Shown here in pieces: positions 24,206-33,324 of a stretch of 46,161 nucleotides of DNA. The DNA comes from an uncultured Brevibacillus sp. (GTDB lineage Bacteria; Bacillota; Bacilli; Brevibacillales; Brevibacillaceae): contig CAMIVR010000023.1 of assembly GCA_946402065.1 (NCBI GenBank), positions 1-46,161 of the forward strand. The letters run 5' to 3'. Below the pieces are notes generated by a model. The model saw only the letters and a list, made by a program, of their open reading frames with translations. It had not been told where the DNA came from and searched no databases. Position 1 is the first letter of the stretch; each line of letters starts with the position of its first letter. A program made the translations under genes and the position numbers.

Positions 24206-25498
24206 CTATTTTCCTGCTTCGTACACGAGATTTCCTTCTGAGACGACTAGATTCCCTTTTTTGACGACGGTATTCACGTGATTGATGCCAAAGTGGTAAG
24301 GCAGATAGGCCAGATTTTCTGCATTGAAAATGACCAGATCGGCCTGCTTGCCGACTTCCAGACTGCCTACCGTATCGGCTTTGCCAATCGCGTGAGCGGC
24401 GTTGATCGTGACGGCCGTTATCACTTCCTCGGGTGTCAGTCCCAGATTCAGACAGCCCAGGGTCATGACGAGCTGGATCGATTCCGTCGGAGAGCTGCCC
24501 GGATTGTAATCGGTCGAGATAGCCACAGGGACGCCCAGCTCAATCATTCTCCGCGCCCGGGCATGGGTTTTCAGGCGCAGATTGAAGGAGGTGGCCGGCA
24601 AGCACACCGCTACCGTTCCCGCCCGTTGCATGGCGGCAAAACCTTCGTCAGTGGCGGCGAGCAAATGCTCTGCCGAAATGCAGCCCAGCTCCCCGGCTAA
24701 CTGCGCTCCGCCCATCGGCTCGATTTCATCCGCGTGAAGCTTGATTCCGAAGCCAAGCTCTTTGGCGGCGGTCAATATTTTGCGTGACTGCTCGACGGTA
24801 AACACGCCATGCTCACAAAACACGTCGCAAAACTCCGCCAGTCCCTGCCGCTTTACTTCCGGCAGCATGACGTTGACAACAAGCTCGACGTATTCATCCG
24901 CCCGGTCCTTATACTCCACGGGGACGGCGTGTGCGCCCATAAAGGTGGAAACGAGCTCGACGGGATGCGATTCGTTCAGGGAACGCGTCACCTGCAGCTG
25001 CTTCAATTCGTCCGCCAGCGTGAGTCCGTACCCGCTTTTCGCTTCCACTGTAGTCGCCCCGTACAAAAGCATCGTATCGAGACTTCTTTTCGCTTTTGCA
25101 TACAGTTGCTGTTCAGTGGCTTCCCTCGTCGACCGGACGGTGCTCAAAATACCCCCGCCCCCCGCCAAAATCTCCAGATAAGAAACGCCTTTCAGCTTTA
25201 GGTCCAATTCATGTTCGCGCGACCCGCCATGTACCAGATGGGTGTGCGAATCGATCAGCCCCGGCGTGACGAGATTTCCTCTTGCATCAAGCTCGCGCAG
25301 AACAGGCATCCCCGCTATTTGGGCGCGGACTTCCGCCTCCTCGCCTACAGCAAAGATTTTGCCGTCCGCCACGGCGATCGCTCCCTGCCGGATTTCACCG
25401 ACCCGCGTCATCTCTTCGCCCGTCCGCGGCCCGGAACCTCCCTGCATCGTCACCAGCCTGCCGATGTTGTGCACAAGCAAATCAATTCTGTCTCCCAC
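24206..25498 (-). CDS. hutI: Imidazolonepropionase
   Basis: 430 residues, GTG start with GAGGTG about 8 nt upstream. An amidohydrolase-superfamily enzyme: PGLIDSHTHLVHGGSR (HxH metal site), YLEILAGGGGILSTV, ATTVEAKSGYGL, then MGAHAVPVEY, FGIKLHADEIEPMGG (metal His), and AISTDYNPGSSPTES (Asp). It hydrolyses 4-imidazolone-5-propanoate to N-formimino-L-glutamate, the third step of histidine degradation, in the cytosol. It is the last gene of the hutG-hutU-hutI unit, but a terminator-like hairpin separates it from hutU. Confidence 0.95.
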   Translation of the reverse strand: MGDRIDLLVHNIGRLVTMQGGSGPRTGEEMTRVGEIRQGAIAVADGKIFAVGEEAEVRAQIAGMPVLRELDARGNLVTPGLIDSHTHLVHGGSREHELDLKLKGVSYLEILAGGGGILSTVRSTREATEQQLYAKAKRSLDTMLLYGATTVEAKSGYGLTLADELKQLQVTRSLNESHPVELVSTFMGAHAVPVEYKDRADEYVELVVNVMLPEVKRQGLAEFCDVFCEHGVFTVEQSRKILTAAKELGFGIKLHADEIEPMGGAQLAGELGCISAEHLLAATDEGFAAMQRAGTVAVCLPATSFNLRLKTHARARRMIELGVPVAISTDYNPGSSPTESIQLVMTLGCLNLGLTPEEVITAVTINAAHAIGKADTVGSLEVGKQADLVIFNAENLAYLPYHFGINHVNTVVKKGNLVVSEGNLVYEAGK

Positions 25499-25520
25499 CT
25501 GTCTTCACCTCGAAAAGGAA

Positions 25521-25542
25521 GTGTCCGAAAAACTCCGGACAC
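25521..25542 (-). terminator. Terminator-like hairpin between hutU and hutI
   Basis: GTGTCCG (25521-25527) and CGGACAC (25536-25542) pair perfectly; on the minus strand it is followed by TTCCTTTT. It may attenuate transcription into hutI. Confidence 0.55.
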
Positions 25543-25568
25543 CTCGCATGATTTTTTTATCCGAATCC

Positions 25569-27233
25569 TCAAATGTCCAGCATCGGTACCCGTACGCCGC
25601 GCTCTTTCGCCGTTTCGATGGCAAGCTCATAACCGGCGTCGGCATGCCGGATCACGCCCATGCCCGGGTCTGTGTTCAGTACGCGAGCCAGTCTTTCCTC
25701 CGCCTCCTTCGAACCATCCGCCACCACAACCATGCCGGCGTGCAGCGAGTAGCCCATTCCCACTCCGCCGCCGTGGTGGACGGACACCCAGCTGGCACCG
25801 GAAGCCGTGTTGACCAGCGCATTTAAAATCGCCCAGTCGCCGATCACATCGGAGCCGTCCTTCATCGCTTCCGTTTCACGGTTCGGGGAGGCGACCGAAC
25901 CGCAATCCAGGTGATCGCGCCCGATGACGATCGGCGCTTTCAGCTCGCCATTGCGCACCATTTCATTGATCGCCAGCCCCATTTTCACACGCTCGCCGTA
26001 TCCCAGCCAGCAGATGCGGGCAGGCAAGCCCTGGAAGGCGATTTTTTCCTTGGCCATCGTGATCCAGCGGCGCAGATGCTCATTCTCGGGGAACAGCTTG
26101 AGTACGAGCTGATCCGTTTTGTAAATATCCTCGGGATCGCCGGACAGAGCGGCCCAACGGAATGGCCCTTTGCCTTCACAGAAGAGCGGGCGAATATACG
26201 CCGGGACGAAGCCGGGGAAGGCAAAGGCATCCACTACCCCTTCATCGAGAGCGACCTGCCGGATGTTGTTGCCGTAGTCGAACACGACGGAACCCAGCTT
26301 TTGCAGGTCGAGCATCGCCTGCACATGTGTCGCCATCGATTGTTTGGAAAGCTTCACGTACTCTTTCGGATTGTTTTTGCGCAGCTCTGCGGCCGCTTCC
26401 AGCGTGTACCCGGCAGGGACGTATCCGTTCAGCGGATCGTGGGCCGACGTCTGGTCCGTGACGAAGTCCGGCTTGATTCCACGCTTGACGAATTCAGGGA
26501 AAATTTCCGCAGCATTGCCCACCAAGCCGATGGCAAGCGGCTCCCGTTTCGCCTGTGCTTCACGCGCCAGCCGCAACGCTTCATCCAGATCGGTGACCAT
26601 CACATCGCAGTAGCGTGTGTCGATCCGCCGCTGGATGCGGGTTGGATCGACGTCAACACCGATGACAACCCCTTCGTTCATCGTAACCGCCAAAGGCTGA
26701 GCGCCACCCATTCCGCCAAGTCCGGCTGTCAGGGTAAGCGTTCCTCGCAGCGTGCCGTTTGCATGCTGACGGGCTGCCTCGGCGAACGTCTCGTACGTCC
26801 CTTGCAAAATCCCTTGCGTCCCGATGTAAATCCAGCTTCCTGCCGTCATTTGCCCGTACATCATCAGGCCTTTTTTATCGAGCTCATGGAACGTATCCCA
26901 GTTGGCAAAGGCAGGCACGAGCACGGAGTTGGACAGCAGTACGCGCGGCGCATGCCTGTGGGTTTTGAACATCCCGACCGGCTTTCCCGACTGAATCAGC
27001 AGCGTTTCGTCTGCTTCCAGCTCTTTTAGGCATTCGACGATTTTGTCATAGCATTCCCAGTTTCTCGCCGCTTTTCCGATTCCACCGTAGACGACCAAAT
27101 CTTCAGGACGTTCGGCCACGTCCGGATCGAGGTTGTTCATCAGCATTCGCAGGACCGCTTCCTGTTCCCAGCCTTTTGCGCTTATTTCGGTGCCGCGTGG
27201 AGCGCGGATGACTCGTTTGACAGATTGTGTCAT
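25569..27233 (-). CDS. hutU: Urocanate hydratase
   Basis: 554 residues, the standard family length. Typical segments are [76 protein letters not shown], and the NAD-binding [17 protein letters not shown], with [14 protein letters not shown] and [18 protein letters not shown] near the C-terminus. It uses tightly bound NAD+ to convert urocanate to imidazolonepropionate. Its ATG overlaps the hutG stop by 4 nt (ATGA), so the two are translationally coupled. Confidence 0.96.
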   Translation of the reverse strand: MTQSVKRVIRAPRGTEISAKGWEQEAVLRMLMNNLDPDVAERPEDLVVYGGIGKAARNWECYDKIVECLKELEADETLLIQSGKPVGMFKTHRHAPRVLLSNSVLVPAFANWDTFHELDKKGLMMYGQMTAGSWIYIGTQGILQGTYETFAEAARQHANGTLRGTLTLTAGLGGMGGAQPLAVTMNEGVVIGVDVDPTRIQRRIDTRYCDVMVTDLDEALRLAREAQAKREPLAIGLVGNAAEIFPEFVKRGIKPDFVTDQTSAHDPLNGYVPAGYTLEAAAELRKNNPKEYVKLSKQSMATHVQAMLDLQKLGSVVFDYGNNIRQVALDEGVVDAFAFPGFVPAYIRPLFCEGKGPFRWAALSGDPEDIYKTDQLVLKLFPENEHLRRWITMAKEKIAFQGLPARICWLGYGERVKMGLAINEMVRNGELKAPIVIGRDHLDCGSVASPNRETEAMKDGSDVIGDWAILNALVNTASGASWVSVHHGGGVGMGYSLHAGMVVVADGSKEAEERLARVLNTDPGMGVIRHADAGYELAIETAKERGVRVPMLDI

Positions 27234-28219
27234 TGATTGTTCTCCCCTTTATCGGTTCGTTTCATATAGCCAGCCAGGAAATTCAAGATCACATGCAGCG
27301 TCGTTCTTACAGTCGCCCTGCGCGGGTCCTGCAGCGGATCGACACAGACGATGTCAAATCCTTTTACCTTGGGGTTTTGGCCAAGCATAAAGGCGGCATC
27401 CATCAGCTGCCAGGAAGTCATCCCGGCCGGGACCATTGCCGGAACGCCCGGTGCATAGGCCTGATCGAGCACATCCATATCGATAGTGATGTAAATGGCG
27501 TCCGTGCCATTTCCGGCAATCTCCAGCGCTTTTGTCACAAAGGGCTCAATGCCTTCGCGGGCCACCTGTCGCGCCGTAAACTGGGTAATTCCCTTGGACA
27601 GCGCATACTCGCGATACGGCTTGGAATTGGCAAAACTGTGGATGCCAATCTGGGCGATGTGCCTGCCTTCGACCGTCCCCGACTCGATTAACCCCCGGAT
27701 CGGGGTACCGTTGGACGGACCGCCATCCTCCAGATTTCGCACGTCCATGTGAGAGTCGATTTGCACGATTCCTACTTTTCCGCCTGTTTTTCTTTTAAAC
27801 GCTTTTACCGAAGGACACGTAATGGAATGATCACCGCCGGCAATGATCGGAAAGAGATCCGGCAATGCTTCGTAGACGTTCGTCAGTCCTTGTTCGATGT
27901 TGGCGTGACAGCGCAGCAGGTCGGTCACATGCATCTGGATATCGCCCATGTCAAAGGCAGCAAGCTCCTGCAAATCGACATCGTGATCGATACTGTAGGT
28001 GGTAACGTTTGCAAAAAGCTCGCGCAAGGCATTCGGGGTCAGCGAAGCCCCGGAAATGCTGATGGATGTCTTGGAGAGAGGCACACCGATAAAGCCGATA
28101 TCGATGGCGGCTTCCCCATCCCAAGGGGTTAGCCATTGCGATACCTTCGTCTCGAAGCGATCCCGCCAGTTTGAGCGGCGAATCATCTCGGGCGGATGAA
28201 GCAAATCGATCTGTTTCAA
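27230..28219 (-). CDS. hutG: Formimidoylglutamase (arginase family)
   Basis: 329 residues from TTG 28219 (AAAGGAGGG about 7 nt upstream). Arginase/ureohydrolase motifs in order: [41 protein letters not shown], and [11 protein letters not shown]. These supply the Mn2+ ligands; in the second box DSHMD replaces the usual DAHxD, and the last box has D-x-D-x-x-D-Q. It converts N-formimino-L-glutamate to glutamate and formamide. It is the first gene of the hutG-hutU-hutI operon. Agmatinase is an alternative on sequence, but context favours hut. Confidence 0.9.
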   Translation of the reverse strand: MKQIDLLHPPEMIRRSNWRDRFETKVSQWLTPWDGEAAIDIGFIGVPLSKTSISISGASLTPNALRELFANVTTYSIDHDVDLQELAAFDMGDIQMHVTDLLRCHANIEQGLTNVYEALPDLFPIIAGGDHSITCPSVKAFKRKTGGKVGIVQIDSHMDVRNLEDGGPSNGTPIRGLIESGTVEGRHIAQIGIHSFANSKPYREYALSKGITQFTARQVAREGIEPFVTKALEIAGNGTDAIYITIDMDVLDQAYAPGVPAMVPAGMTSWQLMDAAFMLGQNPKVKGFDIVCVDPLQDPRRATVRTTLHVILNFLAGYMKRTDKGENNQ

Positions 28220-28260
28220 TTCGCACCCTCCTTTACACTGTTTCTGTTTTTGTTACCCCT

Positions 28261-28324
28261 ATCTTACCGGATGTTCTGCCGTTATGATCTAGCCGAATTT
28301 GTTTGAATCTAGCACAATTTTGCT
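28261..28324 (-). promoter_or_regulatory. hutG promoter with candidate activator sites
   Basis: On the minus strand TAAGAT (28261-28266) is a -10 candidate; the -35 position (28284-28289) is poor, as expected for an activated promoter. Upstream are two direct copies of ATCTAGC (plus-strand reading) at 28287-28293 and 28307-28313, exactly 20 bp apart. The distal one extends to CTAGCACAATTTTGCT (28309-28324), a motif that recurs at the MFS-lyase promoter. Confidence 0.6.
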
Positions 28325-29517
28325 GAACGATACTCCGACGGACTCAGCCTGTTTGATTTTTTAAACATCCGGCTAAAGTAGTTGGCATCCTGGAAGCCTA
28401 CCTTGTTCGCGATCTGTTGCACGGTCAAATCCGTTGTTTCCAAATAGTACTTGGCCTTTTCAAGGCGCAGCTTGTTGATAAAATCGACGATGCTTACGCC
28501 TACCTCTTTTTTGAACAAATGACTGAAATGATACTTGCTCAGGCAACAATATTGTGCTACGTCCTCCAGCATGATGCGCTCATTCAAATGTCCCTTGATA
28601 TAGCGTATTCCTTGGCGAACGATCGGGGAAACGTCCAGCCTCTGCGTCAAGACGACCTGCTCGGTTAACTGGCGGACATAATTGCATACTTTCCGGACAA
28701 ATTTGTCGTAGCGGATGGTGCGGTACAATTCCTGGATGAAGTGGGCATTTTCCGCCAAAATGGTTTCCGCGCTAAAGCCTGACTCCAGCACTAGCCTGGA
28801 CACCATCATCACGAGGTCCACGACTTCGGATTTAAACCTGCTGACGTGATAATGATTGGCTTTGGCCACGTTCTCCAAAATGGCCGGCAGTACGGCTACA
28901 GCGCCATCGACGTCGCCGATATGCACCAGTGCCAGCAGGTCAATGCGTTCCTTCTCGAGCGTGTCCTTGAAGGCAGTCGTTGTCTCTTGTGCGGCCGCTT
29001 CCGGCTGTTTCTTTTTCACATAAGGATAGATCATCCGGTTTCCCTGGAAAAACCGGTCGATCATGGACTGCATCGCTTCTTCGTACGAATGCTGCAACAT
29101 CGCCGGATCATCATAGTGCGTACCGATGCCAATCGAGACGGAAATCCTCACAGCGTCCGTTTCTTTCTGGATGGCTTTGGCAATCTGCACAGCGCTCCTG
29201 TTTGCTGGTGTTTGTTCCGTTTGCGGAGGAAGCTCCAACAGCAAGGCCACGACACCTTCCTCAATCCACAGCCAGGTAAACGGAACCTGTACCGTTTTAC
29301 AGATTGCGCTCATCAAGCTCTGGCCGATTTCGATCTTCCACTCGATCGCTTTTCCGTCAACCAAATCGGGATAACGGTCAACGGAGACAAGCATGATGAG
29401 GCGCGGGTTGACCGTAACCCCGTACGCCTGCTGCATCTCTTCATAGGTGAATTCATGGACAAACGTTCCTGTGAGCAGCAAGTGTGAAAAAGCGGCATGC
29501 AGAGGATTCTGGTTCAT
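28309..29517 (-). CDS. AraC-family regulator with CdaR GGDEF-like domain
   Basis: 402 residues from the ATG at 29517 (GAGGAG upstream). The central region contains a degenerate GGDEF-like CdaR module (VRISVSIGIGTHYDDPAMLQ, HSYEEAM). The last 100 residues are two AraC helix-turn-helix motifs: IMLEDVAQYCCLSKYHFSHL, FKKEVGVSIVDFINKLRLEK, then LTVQQIANKVGFQDANYFSR and FKKSNRLSPSEYR. It lacks a response-regulator receiver domain. Located between the HAL-like lyase gene and hutG on the same strand, it is the likely activator of the histidine genes. Effector unknown. Confidence 0.88.
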   Translation of the reverse strand: MNQNPLHAAFSHLLLTGTFVHEFTYEEMQQAYGVTVNPRLIMLVSVDRYPDLVDGKAIEWKIEIGQSLMSAICKTVQVPFTWLWIEEGVVALLLELPPQTEQTPANRSAVQIAKAIQKETDAVRISVSIGIGTHYDDPAMLQHSYEEAMQSMIDRFFQGNRMIYPYVKKKQPEAAAQETTTAFKDTLEKERIDLLALVHIGDVDGAVAVLPAILENVAKANHYHVSRFKSEVVDLVMMVSRLVLESGFSAETILAENAHFIQELYRTIRYDKFVRKVCNYVRQLTEQVVLTQRLDVSPIVRQGIRYIKGHLNERIMLEDVAQYCCLSKYHFSHLFKKEVGVSIVDFINKLRLEKAKYYLETTDLTVQQIANKVGFQDANYFSRMFKKSNRLSPSEYRSAKLC

Positions 29518-29611
29518 AGGGCTGTCTCCTCGTTTCGATCTCGTGTATCCAAGATGCACGTATAGTAGTTTCTTTATTTTATCCCGAATGGTTCGCGCTC
29601 ACAAAGCAAGA

Positions 29612-29648
29612 AAGCAGCTTTGCGCTTTGACAAGGCGAAGCTGCTTAA
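29612..29648 (-). terminator. Terminator of HAL-like lyase gene
   Basis: AAGCAGCTT and AAGCTGCTT arms, with inner CGC/GCG, form a hairpin followed on the minus strand by TCTTGCTTT. Confidence 0.65.
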
Positions 29649-29660
29649 GCGTATTTTTGA

Positions 29661-31229
29661 TCAGAAGCAAAGGTCCCCAATCTTCTCTTCCACAATCCTG
29701 ACGAATTCACCATGATGCAGCTGATCGTGGATGCTCTCGATATCGGTGTAGAAATAGCGGTCCGCTTCAACCGTTGGCACCTTGCTGCGGATCTTCTGAC
29801 AGACGGCGGAAGTGATCGGCGACGGCTTCAACGGCTTGTGAAAGTCCAACGCCTGGGCTGCCGTCATCAATTCAATCGCCACAATGTACTCGACTTTTTT
29901 GGAGATTTGATACGCTTTTTTGGCAGCGTAGTAGGCAAGGCTGACCAGATCTTCCTGATTGGCGCTCGTCGACATGCTGTCTACAGTGGAAGGATGGGAG
30001 AGCACCTTGATTTCCCCGAGCAGGCCTGCCGCCGTATACTGCGGAATCATATAGCCGCTGTTTAATCCCGGATTTGCAACGAGGAAGCTGGGCAGCTCGC
30101 TGTGATGATGATTTACCAGCCGGTCGATTCGCCGTTCCGACATTTTTGCCAGATTGGCCAGCGCAATGCTCATCGCATCGGCGGAGATACCCACAAAGGT
30201 GCCGTCAAAATTACCGCCCATCAAGGCCACGCCGTCATCCCCCTGGGGAAAAATGATCGGATTGTCGCCAGTGGAGTCCATCTCATGTTCAATCGTTTCC
30301 CGGGCGTCTTTCAACGTCTTTTTACAGGCCCCGTGCAGTTGCGGAATGCAGCGCAAACTGAGCGCATCCTGCAAGCGGTGATCGATGTATTTCTCGGCAA
30401 TTTCACTGCCTTCCAGTATGCTGACGATGTTTCTTGCCGTGCTCGCCTGCTCCTTGTGTTTCTTTACGGAATGAAGGCGCGGATCGCAAGCTTTGATCGT
30501 ACCTTTTAACGCTTCCAAAGACATCGCTCCCGCCAGATCGGCTGTCTTTGTGACTTGGATCGCATTGTAGAGCGCTAACGCCGCCATCGCGGTGACAGAC
30601 GTGGTCCCGTTGATCAGCGCCAGCCCCTCCTTGCAGCCCAGCGAAACCGGCTGCAGCCCCGCTCTGTGCAGAGCCGCCTCGCCGGCGAGCAGCTCTCCCT
30701 GATACCACGCCTTCCCTTCCCCAATCAGTACGAGTGTCATATGCGCTTCCGGGGCGAGATAGGCGACAGATCCTTCGCCTGGGGCATACGGGGTGATCTC
30801 CTGATTTAACAGATCTGCGATCAGCTGCAGCACTTCCAGGCGAACGCCGGAATAGCCTTGTCCGAGATTGAGCAGCATCATGAGCTGGATGGCTCTGACA
30901 ACTTCCGTTTCCAACGGTTCGCCGACCGAAACCGCGTGGGAGCGAATGATGTTGTGCTGCAGAGTAGTGGCATCTTCCGGAGAAATGACTTTGCTGACAT
31001 TATCCCCAAACCCGGTCGTAACGCCATAGATGAGCCGGTTCTCTTGCAAAAAGGTTTCGATCAAGCTGCGCGATGCCCTTACTCGCTCGCGGTAGCTTTG
31101 GGAAAAGGAGACTTTTGCCTTGTAGCGGGCAACTGCGAGAAACTCTTCAAGCGAAATGGGACCATCCCCCAGAATCACTTCGGTCAGTTCTGACGGATGC
31201 AGGCGCGTATCATTTGACATGTGGAACAT
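29661..31229 (-). CDS. hutH: Histidine-ammonia-lyase-like protein lacking the MIO triad
   Basis: 522 residues from the ATG at 31229 (GGAG 4 nt upstream). Overall it is an aromatic amino acid lyase: YGVTTGFGDNVSKVIS near residue 68, LQHNIIRSHAVSVGEPL, GYSGVRLEVLQLIADLL, GLALINGTTSVTAMAAL, STGDNPIIFPQ, and STSANQEDLVSLA. The electrophile-forming Ala-Ser-Gly in GSVGASGDLAP is replaced by GSVAYLAP (residues 153-160), three residues shorter. The Tyr of QDxYSLRC is Leu (QDALSLRC) and GGNFH is GGNFD. A canonical HutH would make urocanate; whether this one does is open. It follows the MFS transporter gene and belongs to that operon. Confidence 0.8.
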   Translation of the reverse strand: MFHMSNDTRLHPSELTEVILGDGPISLEEFLAVARYKAKVSFSQSYRERVRASRSLIETFLQENRLIYGVTTGFGDNVSKVISPEDATTLQHNIIRSHAVSVGEPLETEVVRAIQLMMLLNLGQGYSGVRLEVLQLIADLLNQEITPYAPGEGSVAYLAPEAHMTLVLIGEGKAWYQGELLAGEAALHRAGLQPVSLGCKEGLALINGTTSVTAMAALALYNAIQVTKTADLAGAMSLEALKGTIKACDPRLHSVKKHKEQASTARNIVSILEGSEIAEKYIDHRLQDALSLRCIPQLHGACKKTLKDARETIEHEMDSTGDNPIIFPQGDDGVALMGGNFDGTFVGISADAMSIALANLAKMSERRIDRLVNHHHSELPSFLVANPGLNSGYMIPQYTAAGLLGEIKVLSHPSTVDSMSTSANQEDLVSLAYYAAKKAYQISKKVEYIVAIELMTAAQALDFHKPLKPSPITSAVCQKIRSKVPTVEADRYFYTDIESIHDQLHHGEFVRIVEEKIGDLCF

Positions 31230-31311
31230 TCAACTCCTTTGTGCATTTTCATCTTACATGCGAAAGTCCTCTCTTTCTCCAATGGCTCGAGAGATCGAGA
31301 GGAATCTGGAA

Positions 31312-32685
31312 TTACTCTGCATGCAGGGAACTCTGGACTTCCCCCAGCGGTTGCGCGCCATCATTGCGCGGATTGCTCGCTTCATTGAGAGCCAGCGCTT
31401 TTGTTTCCGGCGCCCAGGCTACCGAGATAATCACCCCGAGCACCAAGACAAGCGTCATGGCGATCATGGACACCCCTACTCCATAGCCGTCAAGCACGAC
31501 GGGCAACAGAAACGTTCCGACCGCCGACCCTATGCGGCTGACTGCTGTGACCATTCCTACGCCGGAAGCGCGAATCTCTGTCGGAAAGAGCTCGGCGGGG
31601 TAAACGAGCGTCAGGTTGGCAGCGGCCGACATGACAAACGTGAACACGGCAAAGCAGATGATCAGGAAAACCTGGTACTTGCTATCCACAATCCCGAGCG
31701 GAAACAGGGTGATGGCAAGAATTGCAAACGTGTAGATCGTAAACCCTCTTCGCGAAAATTTTTCCATCAGCCACAAACCGGCTATACCGCCGAGCAGCAG
31801 GAAGATGTTCAACAGCATGTCGATGAGAAAATTCTCTTCAAATCCCATGCTGCTGAGAATGATCGGCAGGAACGTATAGATCGCAAAGTAGGGGATGACG
31901 TTGCATACGTAAAACAAGCTGCCAAACGTCGTCCGCTTCCACATGCTTTTGCTGAATAGATCGCGAAAACCCATATTCTGATGCGCATGAACCGTGTCTT
32001 CGATCACCGCATTCGGCCCAACGTATTTCTTGACGATGCGATCTGCTTCTGCTTTGCGTCCCATGCTGATCAGCCATCTTGGCGACTCAGGCGTGCCGAT
32101 GCGCAGGATCAGTACGATAAAAGCAGGGATGGCAGCGCTGGCAAGCATCCACCGCCAAGAATCGGGGCCCATTTTTTCCAGATAAAAACCGACAACATTG
32201 GAAGCGACGTATCCAACCGTCCATACCACACATAAGGATGCGAGCAAGAAGCCCCTGTATTTTTTCGGCGAGAACTCGGCGAGCAGCGTTGACCCAACGG
32301 CATAGTCTCCGCCGAGGCCGATACCGATGAAAATCCGCAAAACGAACAGCGTGACCGGATCATTGACCCAGAATTGCAAGAGGGAAGCGACTCCGATGAT
32401 GACGAAGTTCGCCAGGAAAATCTTTTGTCTGCCGATTCGATCCGACAGCCAACCGAGCAGCAGACTCCCGATGAAGAGCCCGATTAATGCCGAGCTCCCG
32501 AGCAGACCATTCCACATTGGGCTCAGATTCATTGGCGTGCCAAGCAGCGTCAGCGCCATGCCGATGATGCCAAGGGCATATCCATCCGAGAAGTTGGAGC
32601 CAAAGGTGAGAGCGGTAATTCTCAGATGAAATTTGTTCAACGGAGCATCATCCATTAGAAATGATTGCGTATGATGTGTGTTCAA
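31312..32685 (-). CDS. MFS transporter (aromatic-acid/sugar porter type)
   Basis: 457 residues with twelve predicted membrane helices from TTG 32685 (AGGGGG 7-8 nt upstream). Major facilitator signatures are seen: GSLLLGWLSDRIGRQKIFLA between helices 2 and 3, FIGIGLGGDYAVGSTLLAEF, SPKKYRG, RWLISMGRKAEADRI, and YPAELFPTEIRASGVG late in the second half. It most likely imports an organic substrate; context with the lyase suggests histidine, urocanate or a related aromatic amino acid, but this is inference. It is first in an operon with the lyase, 82 nt downstream. Confidence 0.88.
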   Translation of the reverse strand: MNTHHTQSFLMDDAPLNKFHLRITALTFGSNFSDGYALGIIGMALTLLGTPMNLSPMWNGLLGSSALIGLFIGSLLLGWLSDRIGRQKIFLANFVIIGVASLLQFWVNDPVTLFVLRIFIGIGLGGDYAVGSTLLAEFSPKKYRGFLLASLCVVWTVGYVASNVVGFYLEKMGPDSWRWMLASAAIPAFIVLILRIGTPESPRWLISMGRKAEADRIVKKYVGPNAVIEDTVHAHQNMGFRDLFSKSMWKRTTFGSLFYVCNVIPYFAIYTFLPIILSSMGFEENFLIDMLLNIFLLLGGIAGLWLMEKFSRRGFTIYTFAILAITLFPLGIVDSKYQVFLIICFAVFTFVMSAAANLTLVYPAELFPTEIRASGVGMVTAVSRIGSAVGTFLLPVVLDGYGVGVSMIAMTLVLVLGVIISVAWAPETKALALNEASNPRNDGAQPLGEVQSSLHAE

Positions 32686-32728
32686 TCATGTTCCCCCTTT
32701 TCACTGTTGTGTTTCACTTGCTTACGGA

Positions 32729-32744
32729 AGGAAACGCTTTCACT
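32729..32744 (-). promoter_or_regulatory. Candidate cre (CcpA) site
   Basis: On the minus strand GTGAAAGCGTTTCCTT (32729-32744) fits the catabolite-responsive consensus TGAAAGCGTTTTCA with few mismatches. It lies between the predicted transcription start and the MFS start codon, where CcpA would act as a roadblock. Confidence 0.6.
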
Positions 32745-32789
32745 GCGGCTCTGGAAAACTCCCCGCTTTCGTCCTCTACCGTAATGAAA

Positions 32790-32853
32790 ATTATAATAAC
32801 CTTTTGACAATGGGACTATGGAGAATAGTTGGGTTTACTAGCACAATGTTGCT
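32790..32853 (-). promoter_or_regulatory. MFS-lyase promoter with shared activator site
   Basis: TATAAT on the minus strand at 32790-32795, with no good -35. CTAGCACAATGTTGCT at 32838-32853 differs by one base from the motif at 28309-28324 and lies at the same distance from its -10 box (43 bp). The remainder of 32854-33093 shows no gene. Confidence 0.6.
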
Positions 32854-33093
32854 TACTAGAGAGCTTCTGATGATCACCAGCTGTATCCGGCATCTGACAT
32901 GTTGTTCATTCGAGTGCCTGCATGGGTTGCGGGGCTTTCATATGGGTGTCGACGGGAAGAGCACGCCATTTGCGTCCTGCCTTCTCCCTCTCGAAGTTTT
33001 CAAAGCAAATAGGCCTTAACCCAACACCAACAAACCGGGGCAGACGTACAGTGTATGGATAGGTAAATAACCACCCAAAAGGAGGCAGATTGA

Positions 33094-33324
33094 GTGAATT
33101 CTCAATTCAAGGCATGGCGTCCGTTTGTAGGTCCCTTCGATCCGTGTCCCCCTATCCGGGTCAAATGGTATTCCACTCCCCCCAACTTATACATGGGATT
33201 CCAGCCCAGTAACTTGCCGCAATTCGCCCCGTACGAGGCATTGCGAGTGGGGGTTCTTTGGCCCGCACTCTACAGTCCGTATGATGGAAGCCACAGATGG
33301 AATGAAATGAGGGGATATCAATGA
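33094..33324 (+). CDS. cotJA: Spore coat associated protein CotJA
   Basis: 76 residues, GTG start with GGAGG 8 nt upstream. Proline- and aromatic-rich, with the family signature YEALRVGVLWPALYSPYDG. CotJA is a small spore-coat component made in the mother cell in the Bacillales. Its stop overlaps the ATG of cotJB (ATGA at 33321-33324), so the genes are coupled in the cotJABC operon. Confidence 0.92.
   Translation: MNSQFKAWRPFVGPFDPCPPIRVKWYSTPPNLYMGFQPSNLPQFAPYEALRVGVLWPALYSPYDGSHRWNEMRGYQ

Noticed and set aside
32678-33019. Plus-strand ORF upstream of cotJA
   Set aside because: No ribosome site, overlaps the hut promoter and cre site, and has no recognisable domain.
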